Assembly: GCA_937995515.1 (NCBI GenBank)
Contig: CALKJZ010000009.1
Span: 53,196-117,195, forward strand
Source: an uncultured Sphingomonadaceae bacterium
Lineage (GTDB): Bacteria > Pseudomonadota > Alphaproteobacteria > Sphingomonadales > Sphingomonadaceae
Length of the DNA stretch: 64,000 nt
Direction of reading: 5' to 3'
Numbering within the stretch: the first letter of the stretch is position 1; each line of letters opens with the position of its first letter. The translations under genes and the position numbers were made by a program. Shown here piece by piece: positions 27,172-37,260 of the stretch. Under the pieces are notes generated by a model. It made no database searches. It was given only the letters and a program-made list of their open reading frames with translations, and was not told the origin of the DNA.

Positions 27172-28353
27172 TTAGCGCCGCTGGCGATGAGCGGCAAATG
27201 AACGCGCGCGTCGGCCCGCGACAAGCTGCCGGGCCCGTGCGCGCGCCTCGGCATCGATGGCATAGACCTCCGCGAGTGAGGCCGGCGCGCAGCGGGGCTG
27301 GGCTGCAAGCACCGCCTCGACCAGCGCGGCAATCTCGGTAAAGCCGATGCACCGATCGAGGAAGGCGGCCACCGCCACCTCGTTCGCCGCGTTCAGCACG
27401 CACGGCCGGCAGCCGCCCTCGGCGAGCGCCGCCTCGGCCAGCGCAAGCGCCGGGAAGCGCGCGCGGTCCGGCGCCTCGAACTCCAGCCGGCCAGCCGTCG
27501 CAAGGCAGAGCCGCTCGACCGGCGTTGCAATCCGCTCGGGCCAGGCCAACGCATGGGCAATGGGCACCCGCATGTCGGCCGGGCCGAGCTGGGCCAGCAC
27601 CGAGCCATCGACATATTCCACCAGCCCGTGGACGAGGCTCTGCGGGTGCACCAGCACGCCGAGCTGGTCCGGGCGCAGGCCGAACAGGTGGAAGGCCTCG
27701 ATGAGCTCGAGCCCCTTGTTCATGAGCGTTGCCGAGTCGACCGAGATCTTCGCGCCCATCGACCATGTCGGGTGGCGGACGGCCTCCTCCGGTGTCACGC
27801 GCGCCATCTCGGCAAGCGACCGCGTGCGGAACGGCCCGCCCGAGGCGGTCAGGGTGATGCGCGCCACGCGCTCCTTCGCCTCGAGGACCTGGAAGATGGC
27901 ATTGTGCTCGCTGTCGACGGGAAGGAGCGCCGCACCCGAGCGCGCCGCTGCCGCCGTCATCAGCGCGCCCGCGCACACCAGCGCTTCCTTGTTGGCAAGC
28001 GCCACCGGGGTTCCGCGCTCGACCGCGGCCAGCACGGGCGGAAGCCCCGCCGCGCCAACGATGGCTGCGAGCACGAGGTCGGCCGGGCGGGAGGCAACCT
28101 CGACCAGCGCGGCAGCGCCCGCCGCCGTTGCAATGCCCGTGCCTGCGAGCGCCTCGCGCAGGGCCGGAAGCGCGGCCTCGTCGGCGATCGCGGCAACCGC
28201 CGGCCGGTGTGCGCGCGCGAGCTCGGCAAGACGCCGCCAGTCCTGCCCGGCCGTCAGCGCCTCGACTGCGAACCGGTCGGGGTTGCGGGCCACAAGATCG
28301 AGCGCGGAAGCCCCGACCGAGCCGGTCGCGCCGAGGAGGATGAGCCGCTTCAT
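27172..28353 (-). CDS. dxr: 1-deoxy-D-xylulose 5-phosphate reductoisomerase
   Basis: NADPH-dependent second step of the MEP isoprenoid pathway, forming 2-C-methyl-D-erythritol 4-phosphate. The 393 residues include the Rossmann motif LILLGATGSVGASALDL, ALANKEALVCAG, the metal-binding PVDSEHNAIFQ, TASGGPFRT and MGAKISVDSATLMNKGLE. The start overlaps cdsA as ATGA. The product feeds UppS, encoded two genes upstream in the same operon, linking isoprenoid supply to cell-wall lipid carrier. Confidence 0.96.
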   Translation of the reverse strand: MKRLILLGATGSVGASALDLVARNPDRFAVEALTAGQDWRRLAELARAHRPAVAAIADEAALPALREALAGTGIATAAGAAALVEVASRPADLVLAAIVGAAGLPPVLAAVERGTPVALANKEALVCAGALMTAAAARSGAALLPVDSEHNAIFQVLEAKERVARITLTASGGPFRTRSLAEMARVTPEEAVRHPTWSMGAKISVDSATLMNKGLELIEAFHLFGLRPDQLGVLVHPQSLVHGLVEYVDGSVLAQLGPADMRVPIAHALAWPERIATPVERLCLATAGRLEFEAPDRARFPALALAEAALAEGGCRPCVLNAANEVAVAAFLDRCIGFTEIAALVEAVLAAQPRCAPASLAEVYAIDAEARARARQLVAGRRARSFAAHRQRR

Positions 28354-29171
28354 GCCGGCGCCCCGGCGATCGCGACGCCGAGCGCCACGATGATGGCAAC
28401 CGGCACCAGCCCGTCCACCCGGTCCATCACGCCACCGTGGCCCGGCAGCAGCCGGCCGCTGTCCTTCACCCCGGCGCGCCGTTTCCAGTGGCTTTCGGCC
28501 AGGTCTCCGCCCTGCGCGGCGAGCGCCAGCCCCGCACCAAAGAGGGCGAGGAGGAGCGGCGGGGCCTGCCAGCCAAGCACCGGGCCGGAGACGCCGGCAA
28601 ACAGCGCTGCCGCTGCCACGCCGCCGCCAAGCCCGGCCCAGGTCTTGTTCGGGCTGATCCGGGGCGCGAGCTTCGGGCCGCCGATGGCGCGGCCGGCAAA
28701 GTAGGCGGCAATGTCGGTCGCCCACACGATCCCGAACGCCCAGAGCACCAGCGCGAGGCCCGGCTCCTGCCCGCGCAGCCAGATGAGCGCCACCGCCGGC
28801 AGCCCGGCGTAGAGAAGGCCGGACGAGAGAAAGCCCCGCGCGCGCGGCGCGAAGGTGATGCCGAAGAGCAGCAGGCTTCCTGCCGCCACGAACAGCAGGA
28901 GGAGCGCCTCGAGCGGCCGGCCGAGGGCGGCAAGGAGGCAGGTGGTCGCGAGGATGAGCAGGCCGACGAGAAGCTGGCCGCGCCCGATGCCGTGCATGGC
29001 GGCCCATTCGGCCAGCACGAGGAGGACTGCAACGGCCACCAGCAGCGCGAAGGCCGCGCCGCCGGCCCACAGGGTGCCAAGCGCCACCGCTGCGAGCAGC
29101 AGGCCGACGACAACGCGGGTTGCAAGCTCCGAGCGCGGCCCGGCCGGGCCTGCCACGCTAGCGTCCCCCAT
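28350..29171 (-). CDS. cdsA: Phosphatidate cytidylyltransferase
   Basis: Makes CDP-diacylglycerol for phospholipid synthesis. A 273-residue integral membrane protein with about seven hydrophobic helices. The C-terminal family signature is divided between SPNKTWAG and the KDSGRLLPGHGGVMDRVDGL segment, which holds the catalytic Asp residues. The ATG at 29171 overlaps the uppS 3' end by 14 bp. Longer upstream frames only read through uppS in the wrong phase. Confidence 0.95.
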   Translation of the reverse strand: MGDASVAGPAGPRSELATRVVVGLLLAAVALGTLWAGGAAFALLVAVAVLLVLAEWAAMHGIGRGQLLVGLLILATTCLLAALGRPLEALLLLFVAAGSLLLFGITFAPRARGFLSSGLLYAGLPAVALIWLRGQEPGLALVLWAFGIVWATDIAAYFAGRAIGGPKLAPRISPNKTWAGLGGGVAAAALFAGVSGPVLGWQAPPLLLALFGAGLALAAQGGDLAESHWKRRAGVKDSGRLLPGHGGVMDRVDGLVPVAIIVALGVAIAGAPA

Positions 29172-29946
29172 AACGCCGCTCCCGCCGCGCGAAGGCCTGT
29201 GCCGCCTCGCGCAGGCGCGCGGCGTCGAAATCCGGCCACAGCGTCGGCACGAACAGCAGCTCGGCATAGGCCGCCTGCCAGAGCAGGAAGTTCGACATGC
29301 GCTGCTCGCCGGAGGTGCGGATGATGAGATCAACGGGGGGCAGCGCGGCCGTATCGAGCGCGCCGTCGAGCAGCGCCTCGTCGATTGCGGCCGGATCGAG
29401 CCGGCCGGCCCGCGCCTCGGCTGCGAGGTGGCGGGCCGCACGCACCAGCTCGTCGCGCGCGCCATAGTTGAGCGCGACGGCAAGCTGCAGCCGGCTGTTG
29501 GCGCGGGTGACCGCCACGGCATGTTCCAGCCGCTCGACGATCTCCGGGCGCAGGCGCCGCCAGTCCCCGATCAGGTGAATGCGCGCGCCATTGCTGTTGA
29601 GCTCGTCGAGCTCGGAGACGAGATGGTGGCGCAGCAGGCTCATGAGGTCGGAGACCTCGTCGGCCGGTCGCCGCCAGTTCTCCGAGGAAAAGGCATAGAG
29701 GGTGAGCGTGTCGATCCCGATTTCGGGCGCGGCCCGCACCACCCGCCGCACCGCGTCGACGCCGGCCCGGTGGCCGGCCACGCGCGGCAGGCGCCGCTGT
29801 TCCGCCCAGCGGCCGTTGCCGTCCATGATGATGGCGACATGGCGCGGGCCGCCCGGAACTGGCAGGCCAGAGTCCTGCTCAGCAGCCACGGGGGCGGCCT
29901 GGCCGGCCCTCGCCGGCGCACGAACGGCGCGATGGAACCAAGTCAC
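29158..29946 (-). CDS. uppS: Isoprenyl transferase (undecaprenyl diphosphate synthase)
   Basis: cis-Prenyltransferase that builds the C55 lipid carrier for peptidoglycan and surface glycans. It has 262 residues. Motif [14 protein letters not shown] holds the catalytic Asp; further motifs are [27 protein letters not shown] and the C-terminal [22 protein letters not shown]. About 35 non-conserved residues precede motif I; the start is supported by the ATGA overlap with frr. Confidence 0.96.
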   Translation of the reverse strand: MTWFHRAVRAPARAGQAAPVAAEQDSGLPVPGGPRHVAIIMDGNGRWAEQRRLPRVAGHRAGVDAVRRVVRAAPEIGIDTLTLYAFSSENWRRPADEVSDLMSLLRHHLVSELDELNSNGARIHLIGDWRRLRPEIVERLEHAVAVTRANSRLQLAVALNYGARDELVRAARHLAAEARAGRLDPAAIDEALLDGALDTAALPPVDLIIRTSGEQRMSNFLLWQAAYAELLFVPTLWPDFDAARLREAAQAFARRERRYGGR

Positions 29947-30512
29947 TTGCCAAGGATTTCCTTTTCCTTGGCGATCGCCAGCTGGTCGATCTCGGCAATC
30001 GCCCTGTCGGTCAGCTTCTGGACCTCACCTTCCTGCCGCTTCTGCTCGTCCTGGCCGATCTGGCCCTTCTTTTCGGCCGCCTTGAGCGAATCCATGCCAT
30101 CGCGGCGGACATTGCGCACGGCCACGCGCGCCTTCTCCGCATATTGGGCGGCCAGCTTCGCAAGCTCCCGGCGCCGCTCCTCGGTCAGGTCGGGGATCGG
30201 CAGGCGGAGGGTCTGCCCTTCGGTCACGGGGTTGAGACCAAGGCCCGCGGCGCGAATGGCCTTCTCCACCGGCTGCACGTTCGACCGGTCCCACACCTGC
30301 ACGCTCAGCATGCGCGGCTCGGGCGCCGTCACGGTTGCAACCTGGTTGAGCGGCATGGTGGCACCATAGACCTCGACGACCACCGGATCGAGCAGGGTGA
30401 CCGATGCGCGGCCGGTGCGCAGGCCGGCGAGGTCGCCCTTCAGCGATTCGACTGCGCCCTTCATGCGATGCTCGAGGTCCGCCTTCAGTGCCGCTGCATC
30501 GAACTCCGCCAT
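29943..30512 (-). CDS. frr: Ribosome recycling factor
   Basis: Dissociates post-termination ribosomes together with EF-G. The 189 residues show the usual three-helix core features: [58 protein letters not shown] and [13 protein letters not shown]. It lies 20 bp downstream of pyrH and is coupled to uppS by a 4-bp overlap. Confidence 0.97.
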   Translation of the reverse strand: MAEFDAAALKADLEHRMKGAVESLKGDLAGLRTGRASVTLLDPVVVEVYGATMPLNQVATVTAPEPRMLSVQVWDRSNVQPVEKAIRAAGLGLNPVTEGQTLRLPIPDLTEERRRELAKLAAQYAEKARVAVRNVRRDGMDSLKAAEKKGQIGQDEQKRQEGEVQKLTDRAIAEIDQLAIAKEKEILGK

Positions 30513-30532
30513 GGGGTCTCCTCAGGTCTGTC

Positions 30533-31282
30533 TCAGGCCGCGCCGGCCACGGCTGCGGGCGCCGGCTCCCGGTCGACGATGGTGGCCTGCCCGCCGCCGC
30601 CCAGCACCAGGGCAAGATTGCCCGGCTCGCGGATGTTGAACACCACGATCGGAATGCCATTGTCGCGGCACAGCGCCACCGCAGAGGCATCCATCACCTT
30701 CAGATTGTCGGCCAGCACCTGGTCGTAGCCGATCCGGCTGTAGCGCCGCGCGCCCGGGTTGGTCTTCGGGTCGCTGTCGTAGATCCCGTTGACCGACGTG
30801 CCCTTGTAGAGCGCGTCGCAGCCCATTTCCGCTGCCCGCAGGGCCGCGGCCGTATCGGTGGTGAAGAAGGGGTTGCCGGTGCCGGCCGCGAAGATCACGA
30901 TCCGGCCCTTCTCCATGTGCCGCATCGCGCGGCGCCGGATATAGGGCTCGGAGACGCTGGCCATGGGAATGGCGGACTGCACGCGCGTGTCGACCCCGCG
31001 CTGCTCCAGCGCATTCTGGAGCGCAAGCGCGTTCATGACCGTTGCCAGCATACCCATATAGTCGGCCGAGGCGCGATCGAAGCCGCGGGCGGCTGCGGCC
31101 AGGCCGCGGAAGATGTTGCCCCCGCCCACCACGAGGCAGAGATCCATCCCCTCGCCGCGCGCCTCGGCGATTTCGGCTGCGATCCGCCCGGTGGCGTCGG
31201 GGTCGATCCCGAAGGCGCTGTCGCCCATCAGCGCCTCGCCCGAGAGCTTGAGAAGGATGCGCCTGTGTGCGCGTGCTCTCAT
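30533..31282 (-). CDS. pyrH: Uridylate kinase
   Basis: Hexameric UMP kinase making UDP, allosterically activated by GTP in this family. The 249 residues start with [40 protein letters not shown] (nucleotide loop) and [16 protein letters not shown] follow. The ATG follows a 77-bp gap after tsf, long enough for an internal promoter or processing site, but none is obvious. Confidence 0.97.
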   Translation of the reverse strand: MRARAHRRILLKLSGEALMGDSAFGIDPDATGRIAAEIAEARGEGMDLCLVVGGGNIFRGLAAAARGFDRASADYMGMLATVMNALALQNALEQRGVDTRVQSAIPMASVSEPYIRRRAMRHMEKGRIVIFAAGTGNPFFTTDTAAALRAAEMGCDALYKGTSVNGIYDSDPKTNPGARRYSRIGYDQVLADNLKVMDASAVALCRDNGIPIVVFNIREPGNLALVLGGGGQATIVDREPAPAAVAGAA

Positions 31283-31359
31283 GCCACCATCCTCCTCCGC
31301 CCGGCGCTTAGCCCGCTGCAGCCGGCCTCACAAGCCGCCAGCAGCTGCCCGTTGGCGGC

Positions 31360-32289
31360 TCAGGCCTGCCCCGCGGCGGCTGCAACCTCGGCTGCGAAAT
31401 CGCTGGCCGCGCGCTCGATCCCCTCGCCAAGCTGGAAGCGCACGAACCGCGCGACGGAAACCGGCGCCCCCAGCCGCCTTGCCTCCGCGGCAATCACATC
31501 GGCAACCCTCGACTTGCCGTCGATCACATATTGCTGGCTGAGGAGCGCCTGTTCGCCGGCAAACTTGCGCACCGCGCCTTCAACCATGCGGGCCACGATC
31601 TCGGCCGGCTTGCCCGAGGCCTGGGCCTTCTCCTCGGCCACCGCGCGCTCGCGGGCGAGCAGCGCCGGGTCCACATCCTCGGGTGCAATCGCAAGCGGAT
31701 TGGCCGCGGCCACATGCATGGCCAGCTGCCGCCCGAACTCGGCAAGGGCCGCCGGATCGGCGCTGCTCTCGAGCGCGACCAAGACGCCGATCTTGCCCAT
31801 GCCGGGGGCTGCGGCATTGTGGACATAGGAGGCCACCACACCCTCCGGCACCTCCACCAGCACCGCGCGGCGCACCGCCTGCTGCTCGCCGATGGTGGCG
31901 ATGTTGGAGGTCAGCGCCTCGCGCACCGTGCCGCCGCCGCCCGGGAAGGGGGCCGCCATCAGCGCCTCGAGATCGTCGCCCGTCTCCAGCGCGAGCTGCG
32001 CCACGGCCGCCACGAACGACTGGAACTGGGCGTTCTTGGCAACGAAATCGGTCTCGGAGTTGACCTCGACCATCGCGCCCCGGCGACCCTCGACCCGCAC
32101 GCCGACAAGCCCCTCGGCCGCCGTGCGGCTGGCCTTCTTCGCAGCCGCAGAAAGGCCCTTGGCACGCAGCCAGTCGATCGCCTTTTCGAAATCGCCCCCT
32201 GTTTCGGTGAGCGCCTTCTTGCAGTCCATCATGCCAGCGCCGGTGCGCTCGCGCAGCTCCTTCACACGTGCGGCTGTGATCTCGGCCAT
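31360..32289 (-). CDS. tsf: Elongation factor Ts
   Basis: Nucleotide exchange factor for EF-Tu. It has 309 residues. The N-terminal UBA-like domain reads [21 protein letters not shown]; the core domain contains [12 protein letters not shown] and the two dimerisation/core repeats. It lies 100 bp downstream of rpsB, its usual partner, with pyrH next. Confidence 0.97.
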   Translation of the reverse strand: MAEITAARVKELRERTGAGMMDCKKALTETGGDFEKAIDWLRAKGLSAAAKKASRTAAEGLVGVRVEGRRGAMVEVNSETDFVAKNAQFQSFVAAVAQLALETGDDLEALMAAPFPGGGGTVREALTSNIATIGEQQAVRRAVLVEVPEGVVASYVHNAAAPGMGKIGVLVALESSADPAALAEFGRQLAMHVAAANPLAIAPEDVDPALLARERAVAEEKAQASGKPAEIVARMVEGAVRKFAGEQALLSQQYVIDGKSRVADVIAAEARRLGAPVSVARFVRFQLGEGIERAASDFAAEVAAAAGQA

Positions 32290-32389
32290 GTTTCAGGCTC
32301 CCTTCCTCAAAAGCTCAGGCGACACCTGCGGTGCCGCAGCGACATTGCACCCGGGTGACGCAGCCGGCGCGGGCGCGGCTGGCCGCCAG

Positions 32390-33160
32390 TCAGGCGTTGA
32401 GCGAAGACTCGACGGGCGGCGCGTCGGCCTCGCCGATATCCACCCCGCTTGCGATCATCTGCCCGGTCCTGCCGGCGAGCACCGCATCGGCCACCGCATT
32501 GCAGTAGAGCCGGATCGCACGGCTGGCATCGTCGTTGGCCGGCACCGGGAAGGCGATGTTGGCGGGATCGACATTGGAATCGAGGATGGCGATGACCGGT
32601 ATGCCGAGCGTGTTGGCCTCCTTGATCGCCAGATCCTCCTTGTTCACGTCGATGACGAACAGGAGATCGGGCAGGCCGTTCATGTCGCGGATGCCGCCGA
32701 GCGAGGCCTCGAACTTGTCGCGCTCGCGGGTCATCTTCAGAACCTCTTTCTTGGTAAAGCCCTGGAGGTCTCCGGCCAGAAGCTCCTCGAGCTGCTTGAA
32801 CCGCTTGATCGATGCCGAAATCGTCTTCCAGTTGGTGAGCGTGCCGCCCAGCCAGCGGTGGTTCACATAATGCTGGCCGCAGCGGGCCGCCGCCTCGGCC
32901 ACCGGCTCCTGCGCCTGCCGCTTGGTGCCGACGAACAGCAGCTTGCCGCCTGCAGCCGCCGTTGCGCGCACGAAATCGAGCGCGCGGGCAAACAGCGGCA
33001 CTGTCTGCGACAGATCAAGGATATGCACCCCGTTGCGCTCGCCGAAGATGTAGGGCTTCATGCGCGGGTTCCAGCGATGGGTCTGGTGCCCGAAATGCGC
33101 GCCCGCCTCGAGCAGCGCCTGCATGGTCGGATAAAGGGAATCAAGTGGCGCCGTCGCCAT
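32390..33160 (-). CDS. rpsB: 30S ribosomal protein S2
   Basis: Small-subunit ribosomal protein of 256 residues. Signatures are [49 protein letters not shown] and [13 protein letters not shown]. The start at 33160 has GGAGA 6 bases upstream; a longer open frame to 33250 lacks one. As first gene of the rpsB-tsf-pyrH-frr-uppS-cdsA-dxr-rseP-bamA-ompH-fabZ run, its 170-bp upstream gap probably holds the main promoter and an S2-responsive leader. Confidence 0.97.
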   Translation of the reverse strand: MATAPLDSLYPTMQALLEAGAHFGHQTHRWNPRMKPYIFGERNGVHILDLSQTVPLFARALDFVRATAAAGGKLLFVGTKRQAQEPVAEAAARCGQHYVNHRWLGGTLTNWKTISASIKRFKQLEELLAGDLQGFTKKEVLKMTRERDKFEASLGGIRDMNGLPDLLFVIDVNKEDLAIKEANTLGIPVIAILDSNVDPANIAFPVPANDDASRAIRLYCNAVADAVLAGRTGQMIASGVDIGEADAPPVESSLNA

Positions 33161-33331
33161 GCCGTGTCTCCTGGCCGGTTGAACCTCGGCGCGGGTTTCG
33201 CCAGCATCTTCCTGCGAGGTACCTGCCTGCGAGGAGGAATGCCGGCGCACCGGAAGGATCCCGCGCCTGTGGGATGGGGCGGGCGCATAGGCGGGGCGGC
33301 GCTGGCCGTCAAGCGCCAGCGCACGGCCGGC

Positions 33332-34480
33332 TCAGAGGGGGACGGTTACCGGATCATAGTCAAAAAGGCCCAGGTCCTCCTCGTTGCGCAGCGGGCCCCG
33401 GCCGAGGGTTTCCGGGTGCCGCCCCTGGAAGCGCAGGCCCAGCAGGCGGGACTGCAGCTGGACCATGGTGGTGCGCGCGCGGCGTGCGGCCTCGTAGCGG
33501 CGCAGCGCCTCGCCGGGCGGAAAGGCGGCGAGCGCGCGCGCAAGCACCATTGCGTCCTCGATTGCGGTCGCAGCGCCCTGGCCCATGAAGGGCAGCATGG
33601 CGTGCGCGGCATCGCCGAGCAGCGTGACCCGCCCGGCCACCCAGGTCTGAAGCGGCTCGCGGGCAAACAGCGCCCACTTGAAGAGCCATTGTTCCGGGGT
33701 TGCCTCGACCAGCGCACGCACAGACCTGCATGCGCCTTCGAGATGGCCGATGAGCTCGGCGCGGGTGGAAGGGCAAGTCCAGCCCTCCTCCTCCCAGCCC
33801 GACGTCTCGACAAAGACGGCATAGTTGGCAAGCCGGCCGCCCCGAACCGGATAGCGCAGCACCAGCCGGCCCGGCCCGATGTGGATGCCGGGCGGCTCGG
33901 ACCGGACCGGCTCGGCGAGAGCCTCGGCCGGCACCAGCCCACGCCACGCCACCTGCCCGGTAAACAGCGGCGGGCCGGTATCGAACAGCGCATCGCGCAC
34001 CGCCGAGCGGACGCCATCGGCGCCGACCACCACGTCGGCAGCCGCCTCGGTGCCATCGGCGAACCGCATCCGGCCCCCGCGGGTGACCGAGACCAGCCGG
34101 TGCCCGAGCCGGATGCTCCCCGCAGCGCAGGCCTCGAGCGCGCGGGCAAGAAGGCCGTGGAGGTCTGCCCGGTGAAGGTGGCGGTAGGGGGCGCCGTGGC
34201 GGGCCTCGAGGCCAGGGTCGCGGGCCATGGTGCGGATGGTCCTGCCCGAGGCGAGGTCGCGCACATGCTGGGTGCCAGGCAGGACGCCGAGTGCGCGCAC
34301 CTGTTCGCCAAGGCCCAGATGGTCGAGCACCCGGCCGGCATTGGGGCTGATGGTGATGCCCGCCCCCACCTCGCCGAGCGCGGGCGCCTGTTCGTAGACC
34401 GTAACGGAAAGGCCCAGCTGCGCCAGCGCGAGCGCCGCGGTCAGCCCGCCAAGCCCGGCGCCGACGATCGCAACCTGCAT
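33332..34480 (-). CDS. FAD-dependent aromatic-ring monooxygenase (salicylate hydroxylase-like)
   Basis: A 382-residue group A flavoprotein monooxygenase with the FAD dinucleotide motif VAIVGAGLGGLTAALAL at the N-terminus, the VVGADGVRSAVRD (DG) motif near residue 160, and VTLLGDAAHAMLPFMGQGA (GD motif) near residue 285. Enzymes of this type hydroxylate phenolic or benzoate substrates with NAD(P)H and oxygen. The start MQVAIVGAG at 34480 is 4 bp after the MFS transporter stop, so uptake and oxidation are probably coupled. The substrate is not predictable. Confidence 0.9.
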   Translation of the reverse strand: MQVAIVGAGLGGLTAALALAQLGLSVTVYEQAPALGEVGAGITISPNAGRVLDHLGLGEQVRALGVLPGTQHVRDLASGRTIRTMARDPGLEARHGAPYRHLHRADLHGLLARALEACAAGSIRLGHRLVSVTRGGRMRFADGTEAAADVVVGADGVRSAVRDALFDTGPPLFTGQVAWRGLVPAEALAEPVRSEPPGIHIGPGRLVLRYPVRGGRLANYAVFVETSGWEEEGWTCPSTRAELIGHLEGACRSVRALVEATPEQWLFKWALFAREPLQTWVAGRVTLLGDAAHAMLPFMGQGAATAIEDAMVLARALAAFPPGEALRRYEAARRARTTMVQLQSRLLGLRFQGRHPETLGRGPLRNEEDLGLFDYDPVTVPL

Positions 34481-34484
34481 CGGC

Positions 34485-35714
34485 TCAGGCAGCCGCGGCC
34501 CGCGTGGCGAAGCTCGGGTAGCGGCCCAGCGTGAGAAGCAGGAGCGGTGCAAGCACGAAGATGCCGGCCGCGGCAAGAAGAATGGGCGTGTAGCTTCCCG
34601 TCTGGTCGAACACGCGGCCGAACACCGGCGGGCCGAAGCCGCCGCCCACCAGCATGCCCATCATCAGCTGCGAATAGATGAGGCCATAGTTGGCCATGCC
34701 GAAATAGCGGCTCGTCATGTAGGCGGCGAGATCGAACTCCGCGCCGGCCGCAAGCCCGAGCAGGATGACCGCGGCTGCAATCACCGCCGGGCTCGTCACC
34801 CCGCCCATGGCCAGAAGGAGGCAGGAGGCCGCGGGCAGCAGCAGGAAGGCCGCGGCAACCGCAGGCGCCCAGAAGCGGTCGAGCAGGATCCCGGCCGCGA
34901 TCCGCCCGGCGATCACCGCCGCACCTGCGAGGCTTGCGAAAAGCGCCGCCTCCTGGGCGGCAAACCCGCGGTCCATCAGCAGCGGCACGATCGTGGGGAT
35001 CATGCCCGAGACGGCGAAGGTGATGAGGAAGAACACGACGAGCATCACCCAGAAGCCGCGGGAGGCGAAGGCCTCGCGGCGCGTGAGTCCCCCCGAGCCG
35101 CTGCGTGCGGCGTGCGGGAGCGGCGCCGCATCGCGGAAGAACAGCGCCACCACCGGAAGCGCGACCATCAGCACGCCAGCGCCGAGCGCCGCATAGCCCC
35201 AGCGCCAGCCATGTTCGGCGACGATCGCCGTCACCAGCGGCGGCGCGATCACAGCCGTCAGCCCCGTTCCGGCGAGCATCAGCCCGAGCGCCGTGCCACG
35301 CGCAGCATCGAACCAGCCCGCAACCCCGCGCGTCCAGGTGATGGGCGATGTGCCCGCGCCGAGGAGCGCCAGCACGAACCACGCCACATACCAGTGCGGC
35401 AGCGACTGGACCGCTGCCACCCCGACAAGGCCGAGTCCGAGCCCCAGCTGCGACAGCAGCGCGACCCGCCGCGCACCCCAGCGGTCGGTGAGCAGCCCAT
35501 AGCCCCAGGCGACACAGAGCATGCCGAGCATTTGCACCGTGAAGCCCCACTGGATGGCCTCGCGCGACCAGCCGAACGAATCCCCGAGCGGGCGGACGAA
35601 CACGCCAAGCGTGTAGAAGGGCAGCGCCGAGATGCCGAACATCACGCCGACAAGGCCGGCCACAACAATACGCCAGCCAGCCGCGAACTCGCGCCTGCCA
35701 TCGGGATCAAGCAT
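34485..35714 (-). CDS. MFS transporter, monocarboxylate/oxalate-formate type
   Basis: A 409-residue major facilitator with about 12 hydrophobic helices. The loop 2-3 signature is present as GYGLLTDRWGARRVALL and recurs in weaker form after helix 8 (AGRIAAGILLDRF). The start MLDPDGRREFAAGWRIV at 35714 places a short cytoplasmic tail before helix 1; longer open frames upstream run into the divergent gene. It is co-oriented with the FAD monooxygenase, suggesting import of its organic-acid substrate. Confidence 0.88.
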   Translation of the reverse strand: MLDPDGRREFAAGWRIVVAGLVGVMFGISALPFYTLGVFVRPLGDSFGWSREAIQWGFTVQMLGMLCVAWGYGLLTDRWGARRVALLSQLGLGLGLVGVAAVQSLPHWYVAWFVLALLGAGTSPITWTRGVAGWFDAARGTALGLMLAGTGLTAVIAPPLVTAIVAEHGWRWGYAALGAGVLMVALPVVALFFRDAAPLPHAARSGSGGLTRREAFASRGFWVMLVVFFLITFAVSGMIPTIVPLLMDRGFAAQEAALFASLAGAAVIAGRIAAGILLDRFWAPAVAAAFLLLPAASCLLLAMGGVTSPAVIAAAVILLGLAAGAEFDLAAYMTSRYFGMANYGLIYSQLMMGMLVGGGFGPPVFGRVFDQTGSYTPILLAAAGIFVLAPLLLLTLGRYPSFATRAAAA

Positions 35715-35835
35715 TGGGCCATTCCATGCGCGCGGCCGCATGCCGCAGAGCAAGGCGGCGTCGATTTGACCGCGTGGCGGAGACTGGCGGCAGCCTACCG
35801 CACCGCGCGCGCCGCAATGCCGGATGGGAAGAGGC

Positions 35836-37260
35836 ATGGATGCTGCATCCCACGCCTGCGGGATCCCGCGCCCGTCGGCGCCGGCCGGGGGCCTGCGTTT
35901 CGACCTGCTGGTGGCCGGCGGGGGTGCCGCGGGCCTCGTGGGCGCGCTTGCGGCCGCCGATCTTGGCGCAAGCGTGCTCCTCGTGGAGCGCGACCAGCGG
36001 CTTGCCGGCACGACGGCCATGTCGACCGGGCTCATCCCGGCCGCCGGCACGCCCGAACAGGCCGCAGCCGGGATCGACGACAGCCCGGCCCTGCTTGCCC
36101 GCGACATCATGGCCAAGCACGGCGGCCGGGCCGATGCGCAGGTGGTGGAGCGGCTCGCCGCCGAGTCGGGAGCAACAATTGCCTTTCTCCAGCGCCACGG
36201 CGTGCCGCTGTCGCTGGTGACGGGCTTTCTCTACCCGGGCCACTCGGTGATGCGCATGATGGGCACGCCGAACCGCACGGGCGCCGAACTGCTGGCAGCG
36301 CTCGCTGCAGCCGCCGAGGCAGCCGGGGTGGTCATCCTCACCAGCGCGCGGCTTGCAGACCTTGCCGCCGATGAGACGGGCCGGATCAGCGCTGTCACCC
36401 TCGAGCGGCCCGACGGCCGGCACGAGGTGGTGGCCTGCGGCGCCGTGCTGCTCGCCTGCGGCGGGTTTGCGGGCAATCCCGACCTCGTGGCGCAGCATCT
36501 CCCCGACATGGCAGGCGCCACCATGCACGGCCATCCGGGCTGCCGGGGCGACTGGGTGGCCTGGGCCGAACGGCTCGGCGCGGCGGTGGCCGACATGGAC
36601 AGCTACCAGGGCCATGGCGGGCTTGCAGCCGGCCATGCCATCCCCATCCTCTGGCCCAGCATCACCGAGGGCGGGTTCCAGGTGAACGCGCGCGGCCTGC
36701 GCTTTCACGACGAGTCGCGCGGCTATTCCGAGGCGGCGGCCGCGGTCAACGCGCAGCCCGGGCGGATGGCATGGACCATCTGGGACGCCCGCGTGCAGGC
36801 GGTGCTCGCCCAGTTCGACGACACGCGCGACGCGCTTGCGGCGGGCGCCATCATGCAGGCGGCAAGCGGCGAGGCGCTCGCGCAGCGGACAGGCCTGCCC
36901 GAGGCCGAACTTCTTGCAACGCTCGCCGAGGTGGAGGCCCTCACGCGCACGGGTGCGCCCTGCCGGTTCGGCCGCCGCTTCGCACCGCGCCCGCCGCTTG
37001 CGCCCCCCTTCCATGCCGCACGGGTCACCGGCGCGCTGTTCCACACCCAGGGCGGCCTCGTGGTCAGGCCCGACGGGCGGGTGCTGCGCACGGATGGCAG
37101 GGCGCTGCCCAACCTGTTCGCCAGCGGGGGCACGGCGCGCGGCCTGTCCGGGCCGGGCGCGGCCGGCTACATTGCCGGCAACGGGCTGCTCGCAGCCACC
37201 GGGCTCGGGCGGCTTGCCGGCCGCGCGGCGGCCGCGCTTGTTCGAAAGGAGGCGCCATGA
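35836..37260 (+). CDS. FAD-dependent oxidoreductase of the FrdA/3-ketosteroid dehydrogenase superfamily
   Basis: A 474-residue flavoprotein with the N-terminal FAD motif DLLVAGGGAAGLVGALAAADLGA, followed by STGLIPAAGT, and a C-terminal FAD segment LPNLFASGGTARGLSGPGAAGYIAGNGLL. The layout is that of fumarate-reductase-like and ketosteroid-1-dehydrogenase-like enzymes. The middle region (FQVNARGLRFHDESRGY) matches the capping domain. The ATG at 35836 is preferred over 35824 because GGAAGAGG lies between them. It is coupled to a methyltransferase by ATGA and divergent from the MFS/monooxygenase pair. Confidence 0.88.
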   Translation: MDAASHACGIPRPSAPAGGLRFDLLVAGGGAAGLVGALAAADLGASVLLVERDQRLAGTTAMSTGLIPAAGTPEQAAAGIDDSPALLARDIMAKHGGRADAQVVERLAAESGATIAFLQRHGVPLSLVTGFLYPGHSVMRMMGTPNRTGAELLAALAAAAEAAGVVILTSARLADLAADETGRISAVTLERPDGRHEVVACGAVLLACGGFAGNPDLVAQHLPDMAGATMHGHPGCRGDWVAWAERLGAAVADMDSYQGHGGLAAGHAIPILWPSITEGGFQVNARGLRFHDESRGYSEAAAAVNAQPGRMAWTIWDARVQAVLAQFDDTRDALAAGAIMQAASGEALAQRTGLPEAELLATLAEVEALTRTGAPCRFGRRFAPRPPLAPPFHAARVTGALFHTQGGLVVRPDGRVLRTDGRALPNLFASGGTARGLSGPGAAGYIAGNGLLAATGLGRLAGRAAAALVRKEAP